Source: Leguminivora glycinivorella (taxonomy: Eukaryota; Arthropoda; Insecta; Lepidoptera; Tortricidae). From it: a stretch of 64,000 bases of DNA. Positions 10,473-22,900 of this stretch are shown here, piece by piece (within the stretch, counting starts at the first letter, position 1; each line of letters opens with the position of its first letter). The notes beneath the pieces are model-generated. The model did not search any database, had not been told where the DNA came from, and saw only the letters and a program-made list of their open reading frames with translations. The stretch spans positions 434,001 to 498,000 of the forward strand of contig NC_062996.1 in NCBI RefSeq assembly GCF_023078275.1, read 5' to 3'. The position numbers and the translations under genes are program-made.

Positions 10473-11983
10473 AGAGCTGGCAGGATTTTGGAGTAGGTCC
10501 TTGAGGCAACCTGGAAAGGTGCTCAGATGCTTCTCTGATCATAGCCAACATCAGGTCTGCAAGTCTGGCAGCTGGGGAGCGGGGCTTTATCGAGCTACGA
10601 ATTTTTAAAGATTTAATTTTTTGAGGCCCAAAAAAGGTGTTTGAGGCAACCTGGAATTATTAAAAAGTGAAAATAGAGTTCCTCAGAAGTCGCATAGTAT
10701 TTATGCCAGATCATTTGGCCGGGTCCTTCACCGTGCCAGAACAGTGCAAAGTGGTAAAAAAAAATTCCAAAAAAGGTTCTTGAGGCAGTCTGTCATTTTT
10801 ACCAGTGAAAGATGGGGGTCTAATTAGCCATGGAAAAATAATGCCATGACATGAGGTGGGGTCCGTACCCTGCCATTCGATCTTGAAAGTCAATTTTTTA
10901 GTTTTTCGTAAATAACTCTTAAACGGTGGCCCACAGCAAAAAAATATGTTAAACAGAAAATATCTACATAAAATTTCCTACAAGAAAGGTTATATACGTT
11001 TTTTCGATAGGATCAATATATCAATGGATAATTTAGTAAGAAAGTTTTTTTTAATCGATGACATGCTCCGTTTTTCGTCAATACCTCGTAAACGGTGGCC
11101 CACAGCAAAAAAATATGTTAAACAGAAAATATCTACATAAAATTTCCTATAAGAAAGGTTATATAAGTTTTTTCGCTAAGATCAATTTTTTAGTTGGAAA
11201 GTATTTTTAAATAGATATTTGGGCCGTTTTTTGTTGATAACTCAAAAACGGTGGCTCACAGCCAAAAATAATATTAGACAGAATTAATCTACATAATATT
11301 TCCTACAAGAAAGGTTCTATAACATTTTTCGCTAGAATCAATATTTTAGTTGGAAAGTATTTTTAAATAGATTTCATGGGCCGTTTTTTGTTAATAACTC
11401 AAAATCGGTGGCTCACAGCCAAAACTAATAGTACACAGAATTAATCTGCATAATATTTCCTACAAGAAAGGCTCTATAACATTTTTCGCTAGAATCAATA
11501 TTTTAGTTGGAAAGTATTTTTAAATAGATTACATGGGCCGTTTTTTGTTAATGACTCGAAATCGGTGGCTCACAGCCAAAACTAATGATACACAGAATTA
11601 ATCTACATAATATTTCCTACAAGAAAGGTTCTATAACATTTTTCGCTAGAGTCAATATTTTAGTTGGAAAGTATTTTGTAAATAGATTTCATGGGCCGTT
11701 TTTGTAAATACCTCGTAAACGGTGGCCCACAACTGACTAAAATGTCCACGAGAAAAAATCTACATAAGATTTCCTACAAGAAAGGTTCTATACGTTTTTT
11801 CGCTAGAATCAATATTTTAGTTAGAAAGTATTTTTAAATAGATTACATGGGCCGCTTTTTGTTGATAACTCAAAAACGGTGGTCCACAGCTAGATCAATC
11901 ATCAACGGGAATAACAAAGATAAAATTTGCTACAGTAAAAGTTTTGTACGTTTTTTCGCTAGGATCAATAATATTTAAATAGA
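10473..11983 (+). repeat. Left arm of the foldback element with seven 157-bp tandem repeats
   Basis: The repeat landmark CGGTGG(C/T)CCACAGC or its variant CGGTGGCTCACAGCC occurs near 10924, 11093, 11249, 11406, 11562, 11719 and 11878, that is every 156-169 bp. Each unit also carries TTTCCTACAAGAAAGGTT and TTTTCGCTAGAATCAATA. The outer 10473-10920 segment is non-repetitive and has a near-identical inverted copy at 18600-19032. Confidence 0.85.
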
Positions 11984-12225
11984 TTTATTTATTCATTTAC
12001 ACAAAGAAAATTACACAGTATGAAAGTATACAAAACTAAAGCACCGTAAATTTTAAATAAACATTACAACAAGTAACACAAAATTAAATATTAAATAAAC
12101 AGCCAAATCAAAACAACATACCATAACATAACTAATAAATAACAGATGAAGGCCTAGCATCCAATCCAACACAAAACCTCATGCATTCGTCACGTATAAA
12201 CGCCCATCTTCTCGCAAGAATATTT
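11984..12225 (-). pseudogene. 3' end of a LINE (ORF2 C-terminus, 3' UTR, poly-A side)
   Basis: On the minus strand the sequence reads NILARRWAFIRDECMRFC, then GLDARPSSVIY and a stop, like the C-terminus of Jockey-type ORF2 proteins. A short 3' UTR follows, ending in AATAAATAAAT at the junction with the foldback arm. It is the 3' continuation of the reverse-transcriptase fragment at 15180-16190, split by the insertion 12226-15172. Confidence 0.65.
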
Positions 12226-13490
12226 TGTTTATTTTGTTTATTTATTACAGTACATCCACATCATATGTATTACATCTTACACAATTGATTTAATTGCTTA
12301 TAGTTCTCAGTCTGATACAAAATGACAATTAAGGAGTACATAGCACTCTCCAAGTATGAATCTGGGAACGAGATCATAAAAAAAATAGGTATATTAGAAT
12401 CTAAAGCTAATAATTAACTAATAATAATAATAAAACTAGGGATATGACGTAGGGATGTGACGACCCCATCGCCCATTGGTTTTACCAGTGCAATCAGTCA
12501 ACGCAGGGCAGCTTGTGGCGAGCTGTTGGGGAACAGCGACCCCACGTACCCGAATGCTCCTGGGGAGTTCTGTTACCCGTAAGGCGGGTGGGTGGGACAG
12601 TACTCTCTACCTCTGGCTTGCCTTGGCTGGCCGTCCAGAGTGGAGTCGTTAGGGCTACATGCCCCAGGGGTGGAAGTGAAAATTTGCATAAGACGCGAGT
12701 TGGTACAGTGGCTTAACAGCCACTGGGCAGAAAGCGGTGTACACCTCTCGACACCCTTGAGTTCTCACACCGGTGTTGCCCTTGAGCCATCTTGGATGTC
12801 GCTTTTTGTGGGGGCCCATCTTTTGGGGACGAGTCACCGTCTGCCGGAAATAAAATTGGATACCGTTTTATTAGGCAGGCGTCCGGTTTTTTATCCATAG
12901 CCCAGTATTTAGTCCATCACTTTCATCAAAATAGACCAGTTCATTTTAGATTCCATTAACTCTCAAATAGTCCTTACACCCTGGCGGGTGTTGCCTCTGC
13001 GTGTGTCCCATGATACGGGCAAGGGCAACATCCGCTCGGTGTACCCCTTACATTACATTAAAGTGTCGAAAGGGCCTCTACGCGTTGGCTTCGGCCCCGC
13101 GCACGCCTCCCAAAGGTCCGGAACACCATTGTTCCGTGATGGGAAAGACATACAACTAGTATGTAAGAATATCAACATTAGGTGCCACGTCTAAAAACTC
13201 ATTCACCATTTGCAGTGCACGAACTAGCGGTTACTTGCGGCAAAACACAACACGGTTTCGAGCGGCCGGCACCGCCAGTAGGGGGTGCCTACATTCATGA
13301 AAAGCATATTTCGTCACAGGGGGAACAAATAGACGTACTAGCTGGGATACTAAAACCGGGCAATCTGACTCCCCCTTCAAAATACTACATGCAACAGACA
13401 TCAGCACGACATTACGCCTAACTTCTAACGAGAAGAAACCAAACGTCCCCAAAAGGAATTTGTTGGGTACAAGAATCGGTAATACCCGTA
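12226..13490. repeat. Unclassified repeat insertion with a GC-rich core
   Basis: It starts with an AT-rich TTTATTTTGTTTATTTATTA stretch, as at the poly-A end of a minus-strand retroelement, and passes into a GC-rich segment (about 12480-13180) with no sustained reading frame. It interrupts the LINE on its left. I do not recognise the family. Confidence 0.45.
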
Positions 13491-13493
13491 CAT

Positions 13494-15167
13494 TTTTAGG
13501 GTTCCGTAGTCAACTAGGAACCCTTATAGTTTCGCCATGTCTGTCTGTCCGTATGTCCGTCCGTCCGTCCGTCCGTCCGTCCGCGGACAATCTCAGTAAC
13601 CGTTAGCACTAGAAAGCTGAAATTTGGTACCAATATGTATTTCAATCACGCAGACAAAGTGCAAAAATAAAAAACCGGCCAAGAGCGTGTCGGGCCACGC
13701 TCAGTGTAGGGTTCCGTAGTTTTTCGTATTTTTCTCAAAAACTACTGAACCTATCAAGTTCAAAACAATTTTCCTAGAAAGTCTTTATAAAGTTCTACTT
13801 TTGTGATTTTTTTCATATTTTTTAAACATATGGTTCAAAAGTTAGAGGGGGGGGACGCACTTTTTTTTCCTTTAGGAGCGATTATTTCCGAAAATATTAA
13901 TATTATCAAAAAACGATTTTAGTAAACCCTTATTAATTTTTAAATACCTATCCAACAATATATCACACGTTGGGGTTGGAATGAAAAAAAATATCAGCCC
14001 CCACTTTACATGTAGGGGGGGTACCCTAATAAAACATTTTTTTCCATTTTTTATTTTTGCACTTTGTTGGCGTGATTGATATACATATTGGTACCAAATT
14101 TCAGCTTTCTAGTGCTTACGGTTACTGAGATTATCCGCGGACGGACGGACGGACGGACGGACGGACGGACGGACGGACGGACGGACGGACGGACAGACAG
14201 ACATGGCGAAACTATAAGGGTTCCTAGTTGACTACGGAACCCTAAAAACCGGCCAAGAGCGTGTCGGGCCACGCTCAGTGTAGGGTTCCGTAGTTTTCCG
14301 TATTTTTCTCAAAAACTACTGAACCTATCAAGTTCAAAACAATTTTCCTAGAAAGTCTTTATAAAGTTCTACTTTTGTGATTTTTTTCATATTTTTTAAA
14401 CATATGGTTCAAAAGTTAGAGGGGGGGGACGCACTTTTTTTTTACTTTAGGAGCGATTATTTCCGAAAATATTAATATTATCAAAAAACAATCTTAGTAA
14501 ACCCTTATGCATTTTTAAATACCTATCCAACAATATATCACACGTTGGGGTAGGAATGAAAAAAAATATCAGCCCCCACTTTACATGTAGGGGGGGTACC
14601 CTAATAAAACATTTTTTTCCATTTTTTATTTTTGCACTTTGTCGGCGTGATTGATTTACATATTGGTACTAAATTTCAACTTTCTAGTGCTAACGGTCAC
14701 TGAGATTATCCGCGGACGGACGGACGGACGGACGGACAGACAGACATGGCGAAACTATAAGGGTTCCTAGTTGACTACGGAACCCTAAAAATGGAAAAAA
14801 ATCTTTTATTAGGGTACCCCCCCTACATGTAAAGTGGGGGCTGATATTTTTTTTCATTCCAACCCCAACGCGTGATATATTGTTGGATAGGTATTTAAAA
14901 ATTAATAAGGGTTTACTAAGATGGTTTTTTGATAATAGTAGTATTTTCGGAAATAATCGCTCCTAAAGGAAAAAAAGTGCGTTCCCCCCCCCCTAACTTT
15001 TGAACCGTATGTTTAAAAAATATGAAAAAAATCACAAAAGTAGAACTTTAAAAAGACTTTCTAGGAAAATTGTTTTGAACTTGATAGGTTCAGTAGTTTT
15101 TGAGAAAAATACGGAAAACTACGGAACCCTACACTGAGCGTGGCCCGACACGCTCTTGGCCGGTTTT
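13494..15167. repeat. Cluster of CCGT/GGAC-microsatellite repeat elements
   Basis: Four copies of one dispersed family sit together: a partial copy at 13494-13672, two forward copies at about 13674-14243 and 14249-14787, and an inverted copy at 14790-15167. A full unit starts ACCGGCCAAGAGCGTGTCGG, contains long poly-G and poly-T runs and a GTACCCTAATAAAAC block, then a (GGAC)n array and ends GACTACGGAACCCTA. The same family recurs at 49650-50153. The forward/inverted arrangement makes a large hairpin possible. Confidence 0.8.
14139..14192. repeat. (GGAC)n microsatellite
   Basis: About thirteen tandem ACGG/GGAC tetranucleotides inside a dispersed repeat. Shorter arrays of the same motif lie near 13556-13583 and 14713-14741; the differing lengths between copies show active slippage. 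Confidence 0.9.
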
Positions 15168-15179
15168 TCTTTTATGAAA

Positions 15180-16190
15180 GAAACGCAAAAACGTTTTTTT
15201 TTTAACCCAAGCCTACGGTAACAGTCTGCAGCAAGCATTGTCATGTGCTCATGAGAGTTAAGGTGGTAATATAAAACAACCCCCAAGTCCCGTATCGATG
15301 TGACACGGGCGATGGGTTTCCAACCCAGGAGATACTGCCTACACAGGGGACTACGCACTACGAAAAGTAATAACCGCATACTTGTCAACATTGATCTGAA
15401 GTTTTTTTACAAGACTCAATTCATAATCCCGATCAATATCACTTTGTAAAGATTGTAAGTCAGACTCTTCCTGGACCCTGTAAGTTAGTTTCAGGTCGTC
15501 AGCATAGATAGCAGCTTAGGCACCAAGGCCAGATCATTGACCATAACGCCAAAGAGCAGAGGACCCAGAATAGAGCCCTGACTGACCCCGGAACGGGTGG
15601 GGTAGGCACTCGACACAAAGCATCCGTACTGCACATATTGCCGTCTATTACGTAGATTACTATCAAAAAGGCAAAGCAGTTAACGCGAGAAACCAATGCT
15701 GCATAATTGGCTTAAGAGTACGTAGTTGTCTACGCGGTCAAAGGCTTTTTTGAAATCGAAGTACAGCACGTTTTGGCAACAGAGCGTTTTGGCCTGAAAC
15801 CATGTTGTGCGTCGCAACGGAAAGGTTTTAGTTTAGGAGAGATAATTCTGTTCAAAAGAATTTTAAATATTTTAGCAACCGCGGAGAGAATGGCAATGGG
15901 GGGCGGTGATTTTCCATGTTGGCCGTATCACTCGACTTCGGGATGGGCGTCACACGAGTGACCTTCCATTGAGAAGGATATTCTCCAGAATGCAGAATTT
16001 GGTTGAAGATATAAGTTGCCGGTGCTATTAAGCACTCCTGGCAGTCCTTCAAGATATACATAGGATGGAATTCTGTCTGGACCAGGGGAGCTCAGAGGTT
16101 TGAGACTGGCTATGCCACGCTCCAATTCAAGAGAAGTGATTTTATTAATGTGAATGTAATTGGCATTGGTAGACATTTTAGTAGGACTAG
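15180..16190 (-). pseudogene. LINE reverse transcriptase fragment (broken)
   Basis: Read on the minus strand from 16190, the fragments are SLKPLSSPGPDRIPSYVY, then GEYPSQWKVTRVTPIPKS, ENHRP, YFDFKKAFDRVDNYVLLSQL, SGVSQGSILGPLLF and AIYADDLKLTYRV (the YADD catalytic box at 15495-15506). This is the ordered set of reverse-transcriptase blocks of a Jockey-like non-LTR element. Several frameshifts and stops break the frame, so it is inactive. Its 3' end lies at 11984-12225, beyond a later insertion. Confidence 0.85.
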
Positions 16191-16194
16191 AATT

Positions 16195-16375
16195 GCTTTT
16201 TAAAAACGATTATATGGTTCGTTTATCGTAAATAACTCGTAAACGTAAATAACTCGCACAGTGGCTCCAAGCAAGAATTGGTCTGATGCAGAAAACATAT
16301 ACATACAATTTGCTATACTAAGGGCTTCACAAAGTTTTAATAGATTTTGTGTTTTGAGTTGATCCTAAAGGCCTT
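16195..16375 (+). repeat. Detached repeat unit of the foldback left arm
   Basis: It carries diverged versions of the arm-unit landmarks (TAAATAACTCGTAAACG, CACAGTGGCTCC, a TATACTAAGGG region) in left-arm orientation. It was probably separated from 11983 by the LINE insertion. Confidence 0.55.
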
Positions 16376-17384
16376 GCCAGGATAAGCTAAGCGAATCTGC
16401 CCCCAGCGAGTTTTGGCTTGAATTTTTTTATTGATTTGTCTTTGTATTAGTATCAAGTATACCAAATTTCAGCTCCCAAAACTTTATAGTTTAGTAATTA
16501 AAAAAAAAACGAAATTTGAACTTTCTTCGATATATTTTTTTCTGGGCTGCCGATTTTGACGTGCGTCACGTATATTGTGCATGTAGGTAGGACAAAATAT
16601 ACGATATTTTTTTTGTTATATTGCCATACAAAAACTTAAAAAAAATATTTTTTTTTAAAGTATTATCATGCAAGAGACACCTCCAGATTTTTCATCAAAG
16701 TAAGCCTCTTTAATAAGCTATCAAATGAATATAAATACTTAATTTTATCTAAGTATCTATATTGAATACATCACAATACTTTTTACTCCAATACACGCTT
16801 GTTAAAACGAATCGCTGACAAACTCCAGAGAAACGTGCATGTTCGTCATAAACACTGGCCACTAATAAAAATAAAAAAATACATATATGAATATGTTTTT
16901 TTTTAAAGACACAAAATGCGAAAAAATTTTTTTATAAAATTTGTATGAAAAAAAAATACATGATGTTTTTCTGATGCCAATCGATTCCATTCCTATTCAG
17001 TATCAATAGTTTCTTAGGGCTCAGCTTCCGATAATTTTCTTAAAAGCCGCCAATTGTAGAAAACTTTTTCCACATTTCCCCCATAGTGTATGATATGTAC
17101 TACGAGTAGATATGTACAAAAATTAAACTATTTTTTACAAACGGTTTTTTTGATGCCAATCGATTCCATTCTTATCCAGTATCAATACTTGCTTTGCACT
17201 AAAAACCCACAAATCAATGGATACATTTTCCATACATTTTGTTATGGGGTAAATGTGGACAACAATTTCTTCAATTTGTGGCTCTTTAGTACTGAATAGG
17301 AATGGAATCGATTGGCACCAGAAAAACACCATGTGAAAAAAAAAATGTTTTTTTTCATATAAATTGTATGAGAAAAGTAACTGT
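16376..17384. other. AT-rich centre of the foldback element
   Basis: No coding frame supported. A block reading GATGCCAATCGATTCCATTC occurs at about 16975 and 17151 and is inverted near 17299 (GAATGGAATCGATTGGCACC), so the centre holds its own small inverted repeat. Confidence 0.6.
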
Positions 17385-19032
17385 AGTAACCTATAACTGC
17401 AATAACCTTTCTTATAGAAAATTTTGTGTAGATTTTTTCTCGTGGACATTTTAGTTAGCTGTGGGCCACCGTTTACGAGGTATTTACAAAACGGCCCATG
17501 AAATCTATTTACAAAATACTTTCCAACTAAAATATTGCTCCTAGCGAAAAATCTTATAGAACCTTTCTTGTAGGAAATATTTTGTAGATTAATTCTGTAA
17601 TACATTATTTTTGGCTGTGAGCCACCGTTTTTGAGTTATCAACAAAAAGCGGCACATGTAATCTATTTAGAAATACTTTCCAACTAAAATATTGATTCTA
17701 GCGAAAAAACGTATAGAGCCTTTCTTGTAGGAAATCTTATGTAGATTTTTTCTCGTAAACATTTTATTTAGCTGTGGGCCACCGTTTACGAGGTATTTAC
17801 AAAAAACGGCCCATGGAATCTATTTAAAAATACTTTCCAACTAAAATATTGATTCTAGCGATAAATGTTATAAAACCTTTCTTGTAGGAAATATTATGTA
17901 GATTAATTCTGTGTAACATTAGTTTTGGCTGTGAGCTACCGATTTCAAGTTATTAACAAAAAACGGCCCATGAAATCTATTTAAAAATACTTTGCAACTA
18001 AAATATTGATTCTAGCGAAAAATGTTATAGAACCTTTCTTGTAGACAATATTATGTAGATTAATTCTGTCTAACATTACTTTTGGCTGTGAGCCACGGAT
18101 TTCGAGATATTAACAAAAAACTGCCCATGAAATCTATTTAAAAATACTTTCCAAGTAAAATATTGATCCTAGCGAAAAATCTTATAAAACCTTTCTTGTA
18201 GGAAATATTATGTAGATTAATTCTGTCTAACATTATTTTTGGCCGTGAGCCACCGTTTTTGAGTTATCAACAAAAAACGGCCCAAATATCTATTTAAAAA
18301 TACTTTCCAACTAAAAAATTGATCCTAGCGAAAAAACTTATATAACCTTTCTTATAGGAAATTTTATGTAGATATTTTCTGTTTAACATATTTTTTTGCT
18401 GTGGGCCACCGTTTACGAGGTATTGACGAAAAACGGAGCATGTAATCGATTAAAAAAAAACGTTCTTACTAAATTATCCATTGATATATTGATCCTATCG
18501 AAAAAACGTATATAACCTTTCTTGTAGGAAATTTTATGTAGATATTTTCTGTTTAACATATTTTTTTGCTGTGGGCCACCGTTTACGAGTTATTTACGAA
18601 AAACTAAAAAATTGACTTTCAAGATCGAATGGCAGGGTACGGACCCCACCTCATGTCATGGCATTATTTTTCCATGGCTAATTAGACCCCCATCTTTCAC
18701 TGGTAAAAATGACAGACTGCCTCAAGAACCTTTTTTGGAATTTTTTTTTACCACTTTGCACTGTTCTGGCACGGTGAAGGACCCGGCCAAATGATCTGGC
18801 ATAAATACTATGCGACTTCTGAGGAACTCTATTTTCACTTTTTAATAATTCCAGGTTGCCTCAAACACCTTTTTTGGGCCTCAAAAAATTAAATCTTTAA
18901 AAATTCATAGCTCGATAAAGCCCCGCTCCCCAGCTGCCAGACTTGCAGACCTGATGTTGGCTATGATCAGAGAAGCATCTTAGCACCTTTCCAGGTTGCC
19001 TCAAGGACCTACTCCAAAATCCTGCCAGCTCT
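17385..19032 (-). repeat. Right arm of the foldback element
   Basis: Reverse complement of the left arm, with arm-unit landmarks (GGCCACCG or GAGCCACCG) near 17464, 17617, 17775, 17931, 18087, 18248, 18402 and 18575. The outer 18600-19032 portion is almost identical to the reverse complement of 10473-10905. Confidence 0.85.
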
Positions 19033-19043
19033 CCGTCTATGGC

Positions 19044-19622
19044 ACATGTTCTAGCAATAATATTTAATAGTGCCGAAAAAAATCTTGGCTTAAAGTAGGA
19101 AACAAATCTTCAGTATTTTTTTTCTCGCTTTTTAGAAAAGCGACACCTATAGTTCTTTGTCAAGTAATTGCTTATATAAAGGCCCGCAATATATATTTTT
19201 TTCAAAATAATCCAGGAGGTACTTCATACTAGAAAATGGAATAAAAAAGGATACTACCCATACCGCAAACGAGCTACACAGTAAATAGGTGAATTTTAGT
19301 CGCAAACCTCTTTATTATTAACAATATTGGTACTGGAAGATTGCATTCATAAAGGTATTACGACTAAAATTCACCTATTTACTGTGTAGCTCGTTTGCGG
19401 TATGGGTAGTATCCTTTATTATTCCATTTTCTAGTATGAAGTACCTACTGGATTATTTTGAAAAAAAAATATATGTTGCAGGCCTTTATATAAGCAATTA
19501 CTTGACAAAGAACTGTAGGTGTCGCTTTTCTAAAAAGCGAGAAAAATAAATACTGAAGTTTTGTTTCCTACTTTAAGCCAAGATTTTTTTCGGCACTATT
19601 AAATATTATTGCTAGAACATGT
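19044..19622. mobile_element. 579-bp near-perfect palindrome (foldback MITE)
   Basis: Left arm 19044-19302 begins ACATGTTCTAGCAATAATAT; right arm 19361-19622 ends with its reverse complement. The arms are about 260 bp each with a 58-bp loop and only a few differences. It lies 11 bp from the end of the large foldback element. There is no coding sequence, and no clear target duplication is visible. Confidence 0.8.
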
Positions 19623-19906
19623 GAGTCATTACATGTATATTATTGTCCCAAAAGTTCAAGTGAATCGCATTAGCCAATGTTGAAAAAAATGGATATTATG
19701 TAAATTAATAAAAAAATCATATCTCAGAAAATAAAAAAGATTTCAGCTCTCCGAGTCTCAAATAGGGGCCTGAAAATGCGGCGAAATGGTTCCAGTAAAG
19801 GATGTTACGGCAGTATTTGCTTCGCGCTCGACTTGGCGGGGGCACTGCCGTGCCCCCGATTTCAGATATTCACAATATGGTGTATAAAATAAAACGACCA
19901 TAAAAA
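19623..19906. other. Spacer 3' of the zinc-finger gene, with a GC-rich hairpin
   Basis: Contains a GC-rich hairpin, GGGGGCACTGCCGTGCCCCC, at about 19838-19857 in otherwise AT-rich DNA. No gene seen. Confidence 0.5.
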
Positions 19907-22900
19907 TTAAAACCTGCTAAGTTTATTAATCATTTTCAGCCGCTGCTGTATATTCTTCAACCTTTCCTTATTAGTCAAAACCTTTTTCTTTTCAGAGTTT
20001 CTATCGTTCCTACCTTTCGTAATACGCCTCACTTGCGTCAAATGGAAGAACTTATTACCACAATGTTCACAGTCTAGCCTCAAACCCAACTCACTGACAG
20101 TTTCCCCAAAGATATATTGCATATTCCCTTTATTCTTAAGAAATAAGACAGCATATTTCACACAATTTAAAAGTGGATGATACTGTATTTGAAACTTTGT
20201 GGAACCGTCTCTGGTGTTCTTTTATTTCAAGTTCAGATGCTGCGAAGTCACATAGCGAGCATTTTATTTTGACTAAATGTCCTCGGATATGGTTCAATCG
20301 GTCGATTTCAGTATCAAAGTCAGCGTTACATAAATGGCAGCGTAGAACGATATGATAGTTCTCTAAATGAGTTTCGTAATCGTTGTATCTTAGGCCACAT
20401 TTCATGCACTGTTTGAAGGTTCTCGGTCGGTAAGGCATGTTGTGCTTGGCAGCGATGTGGTCTTTTAGGGCTTTCTTGGTGGATATGAAGCGGTCACAGT
20501 ATTCGCAGAGCATGGGCCGGGGCTTTCGGATGTGCATATGAGTCATTTCATGCTGGATTTGATTGAATCTGGAATGAAATAAATCTATGAAATGTTTTTA
20601 TTTATCACGGTATCTTAATATATTTTTCAGTACAGATGGTTTTTTATTCGCACTAGTGCGAGAAGTGGTTCATTATATGCCAGGTCGAAACTTGGAAGGC
20701 TCATCTGTACTGAAAAACGTCGTCGTCGTCGATACACGTGCGAAAAGGAAATTCGTAACTCGTATCGATTTAAAACACTCCCTTCGGTCGTGTTTTAATT
20801 TATCGCCACTCGTTTCGAACTTCCTTTTTTACGCACTTGTATCGTAATGTACTATTTCAGTACAGATGGTTTTTTATTCGCACTAGTGCGAGAAGTGGTT
20901 CATTATATGCCAGGTCGAAACTTCGGAGTGCTATCTGTACTGAAAAATGTCGTACGATACATGTGTGAAAAAGAAATTCATAACTCGTGTCAATTTAAAA
21001 CACTCCCTTCAGTCGTGTTTTAATTTATCGCCACTCGTTTCGAACTTCCTTTTTTTCGCACTTGTATCGTAACGTAATTAATGTACTATTTCAGTACAGA
21101 TGGTACTTTTTTTACGCACTAGTGCGAGATGTGGTTCATATTTCAGTACAGATATGGTGCTTTTTTATCGCATTAGTGCGAAAAGTGGTACTTTATGTGC
21201 CTATGTCGAAATTTCAAAGGGCCATCTGTACTGAAAAACGTGCAATACACATGCGAAGCGGAAATTCGTAACTCGTCTCGATTTAAGTACTCCAAGATAA
21301 AATGAATTTATTTCTCACTGTCTGTGCAACTTTACCACTATCATGAAACACTGACACTGCTTTCAGCTAATCTAGTTGAAGAACTAAGTTAATAATCGGA
21401 ATGGGGCAACACTGTCGGCCAGGAGAACCTTCTCGCTGCGCCGGCGGTTGGCTTGTGTAGGACATGCACTAATAGTACAAAAGACACGATTCCCTGCACT
21501 GTACTAGACCGAACTACTCCAAAATGATTCTGCTCTCTAGTACATTTAGTACACTCACACACGCGCAACAGAATGGGAGCGAAAGGAGCGAAGAGCCGGG
21601 GAGTGACAATGACAGCAAAGCGATCCGTGTGATCCGACAGAAACCGACCGAGAGCGCGCGAAAACGGCCGATCAGCTCTCGGCTAGTACGAGCGAGCGTT
21701 ACTGTACGTCATATGCACAATTTGTCTTTCGCTCTCACGGTGTACTACTGTCCTAAATGTCCTAAAAGAACGAACTAGTACACTTCGGAGATCGTACTAG
21801 TTGGGAGCGATCTTTTCAGTGAACGAGCAGGCACAACTCTAGCGCGCGGCTCCGGAGACGGCGTCGCGCTGACTTTTATTCTGTTTTTCAACAATCCCTT
21901 CATGTTTTAATTTATTAATATTTATTAATTAATATTTATTATGAGCCTATTGCGTTGCGTCCAACTGCTGGTTCTATTATAAAAGAAATAAAAATAAATA
22001 CCTTGTTGGAAACATCTGTTGGCATTTCCTGCACCTATAAACTCCTGGTCTTATCAATTCATCGTGATGCGTACTTGGAGTGTACTCTACATCTTCCATC
22101 TCATTAACAGCTGTACTCTTCTCATCATCATCATCAATAGTTATAATATCTTCATCATCAACCAAAACATCATCGTTCGTTATACTCTTAGCTAGCTCAT
22201 CGAACCATGGCTCATCAAATAGATTCATGTCAACAATACACTCTTTAGTTAAATCATTCATCACTTCATCATCACAGATATCAATGTCGTCTTCAAATGT
22301 GAGACGACTTCTTATATTCCCTTTTTCTTTAACTGGCTGGAATGCTTTGACATCAAACATATCTGGTTTTGCTGCATTTTTGTATTCAGTAGGTTGATAT
22401 TTAGGTATTTCATTGTCTTTCACATCAATTTTCTCAGCCACTATTAGACCATTTACTGCAGTTTTAGATTCCTCTTTAGGTGATAATTCTATTTTTTCAA
22501 TTACCACTTTGACATCCTTTAAAAGTGCCTGTCTTAAGATTTCTGTTTCACATTTAGGCGTTTCATCAGTCTTGATAGCATTAGTATTAGAAATTAATGG
22601 CAAATCTTCATCATCCAAGTTTGTAGCAACTTTAATTTCTTTCTTTTTACAATGATTAACTAATGGTAAGTCTTCATCGTCAGAAATATCTACAAAGCTG
22701 ACTTTTTTAGTTACTTTACTTTCAGTGGTATCCTTATATTTATCATTATCTCTGTTAGTTACTCCTTGACTTTCAGTATTAAGTTTAGGCTTATCATGAT
22801 CTTTTATATTAAGTTTTTCATTTTCTTTGACTGGATATATAATTATTTTATTATTTTCTTTGACTGGATGTACAATTATTTTATTATCCGTAATGGCTGG

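Larger units (their letters stand above)
10473..19032. mobile_element. Foldback-type element with tandem-repeat arms (8.56 kb with nested insertions)
   Basis: The left arm (10473-11983) and right arm (about 17385-19032) are reverse complements: outer ends read AGAGCTGGCAGGATTTTGG and CCAAAATCCTGCCAGCTCT. Each arm has a unique outer part of about 430 bp, then a run of about 157-bp tandem repeats. Long inverted arms made of subrepeats are the hallmark of foldback elements (Drosophila FB, Galileo). Between the arms lie a LINE, CCGT-type repeats, one more repeat unit in left-arm orientation (16195-16375) and an AT-rich spacer. No transposase is visible, and no clear target duplication is found at the ends. 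Confidence 0.75.

Noticed and set aside
10711..10893. Identical 60-codon open stretches in the two foldback arms (10711-10893 and 18612-18794)
   Set aside because: They are identical because the arms are inverted copies. There is no start context, domain or neighbouring exon, so conservation is structural, not coding.
14051..14272. A minus-strand open stretch with a PSVRPSVRP-type repeat
   Set aside because: It is only the translation of the (GGAC)n microsatellite inside a dispersed repeat.
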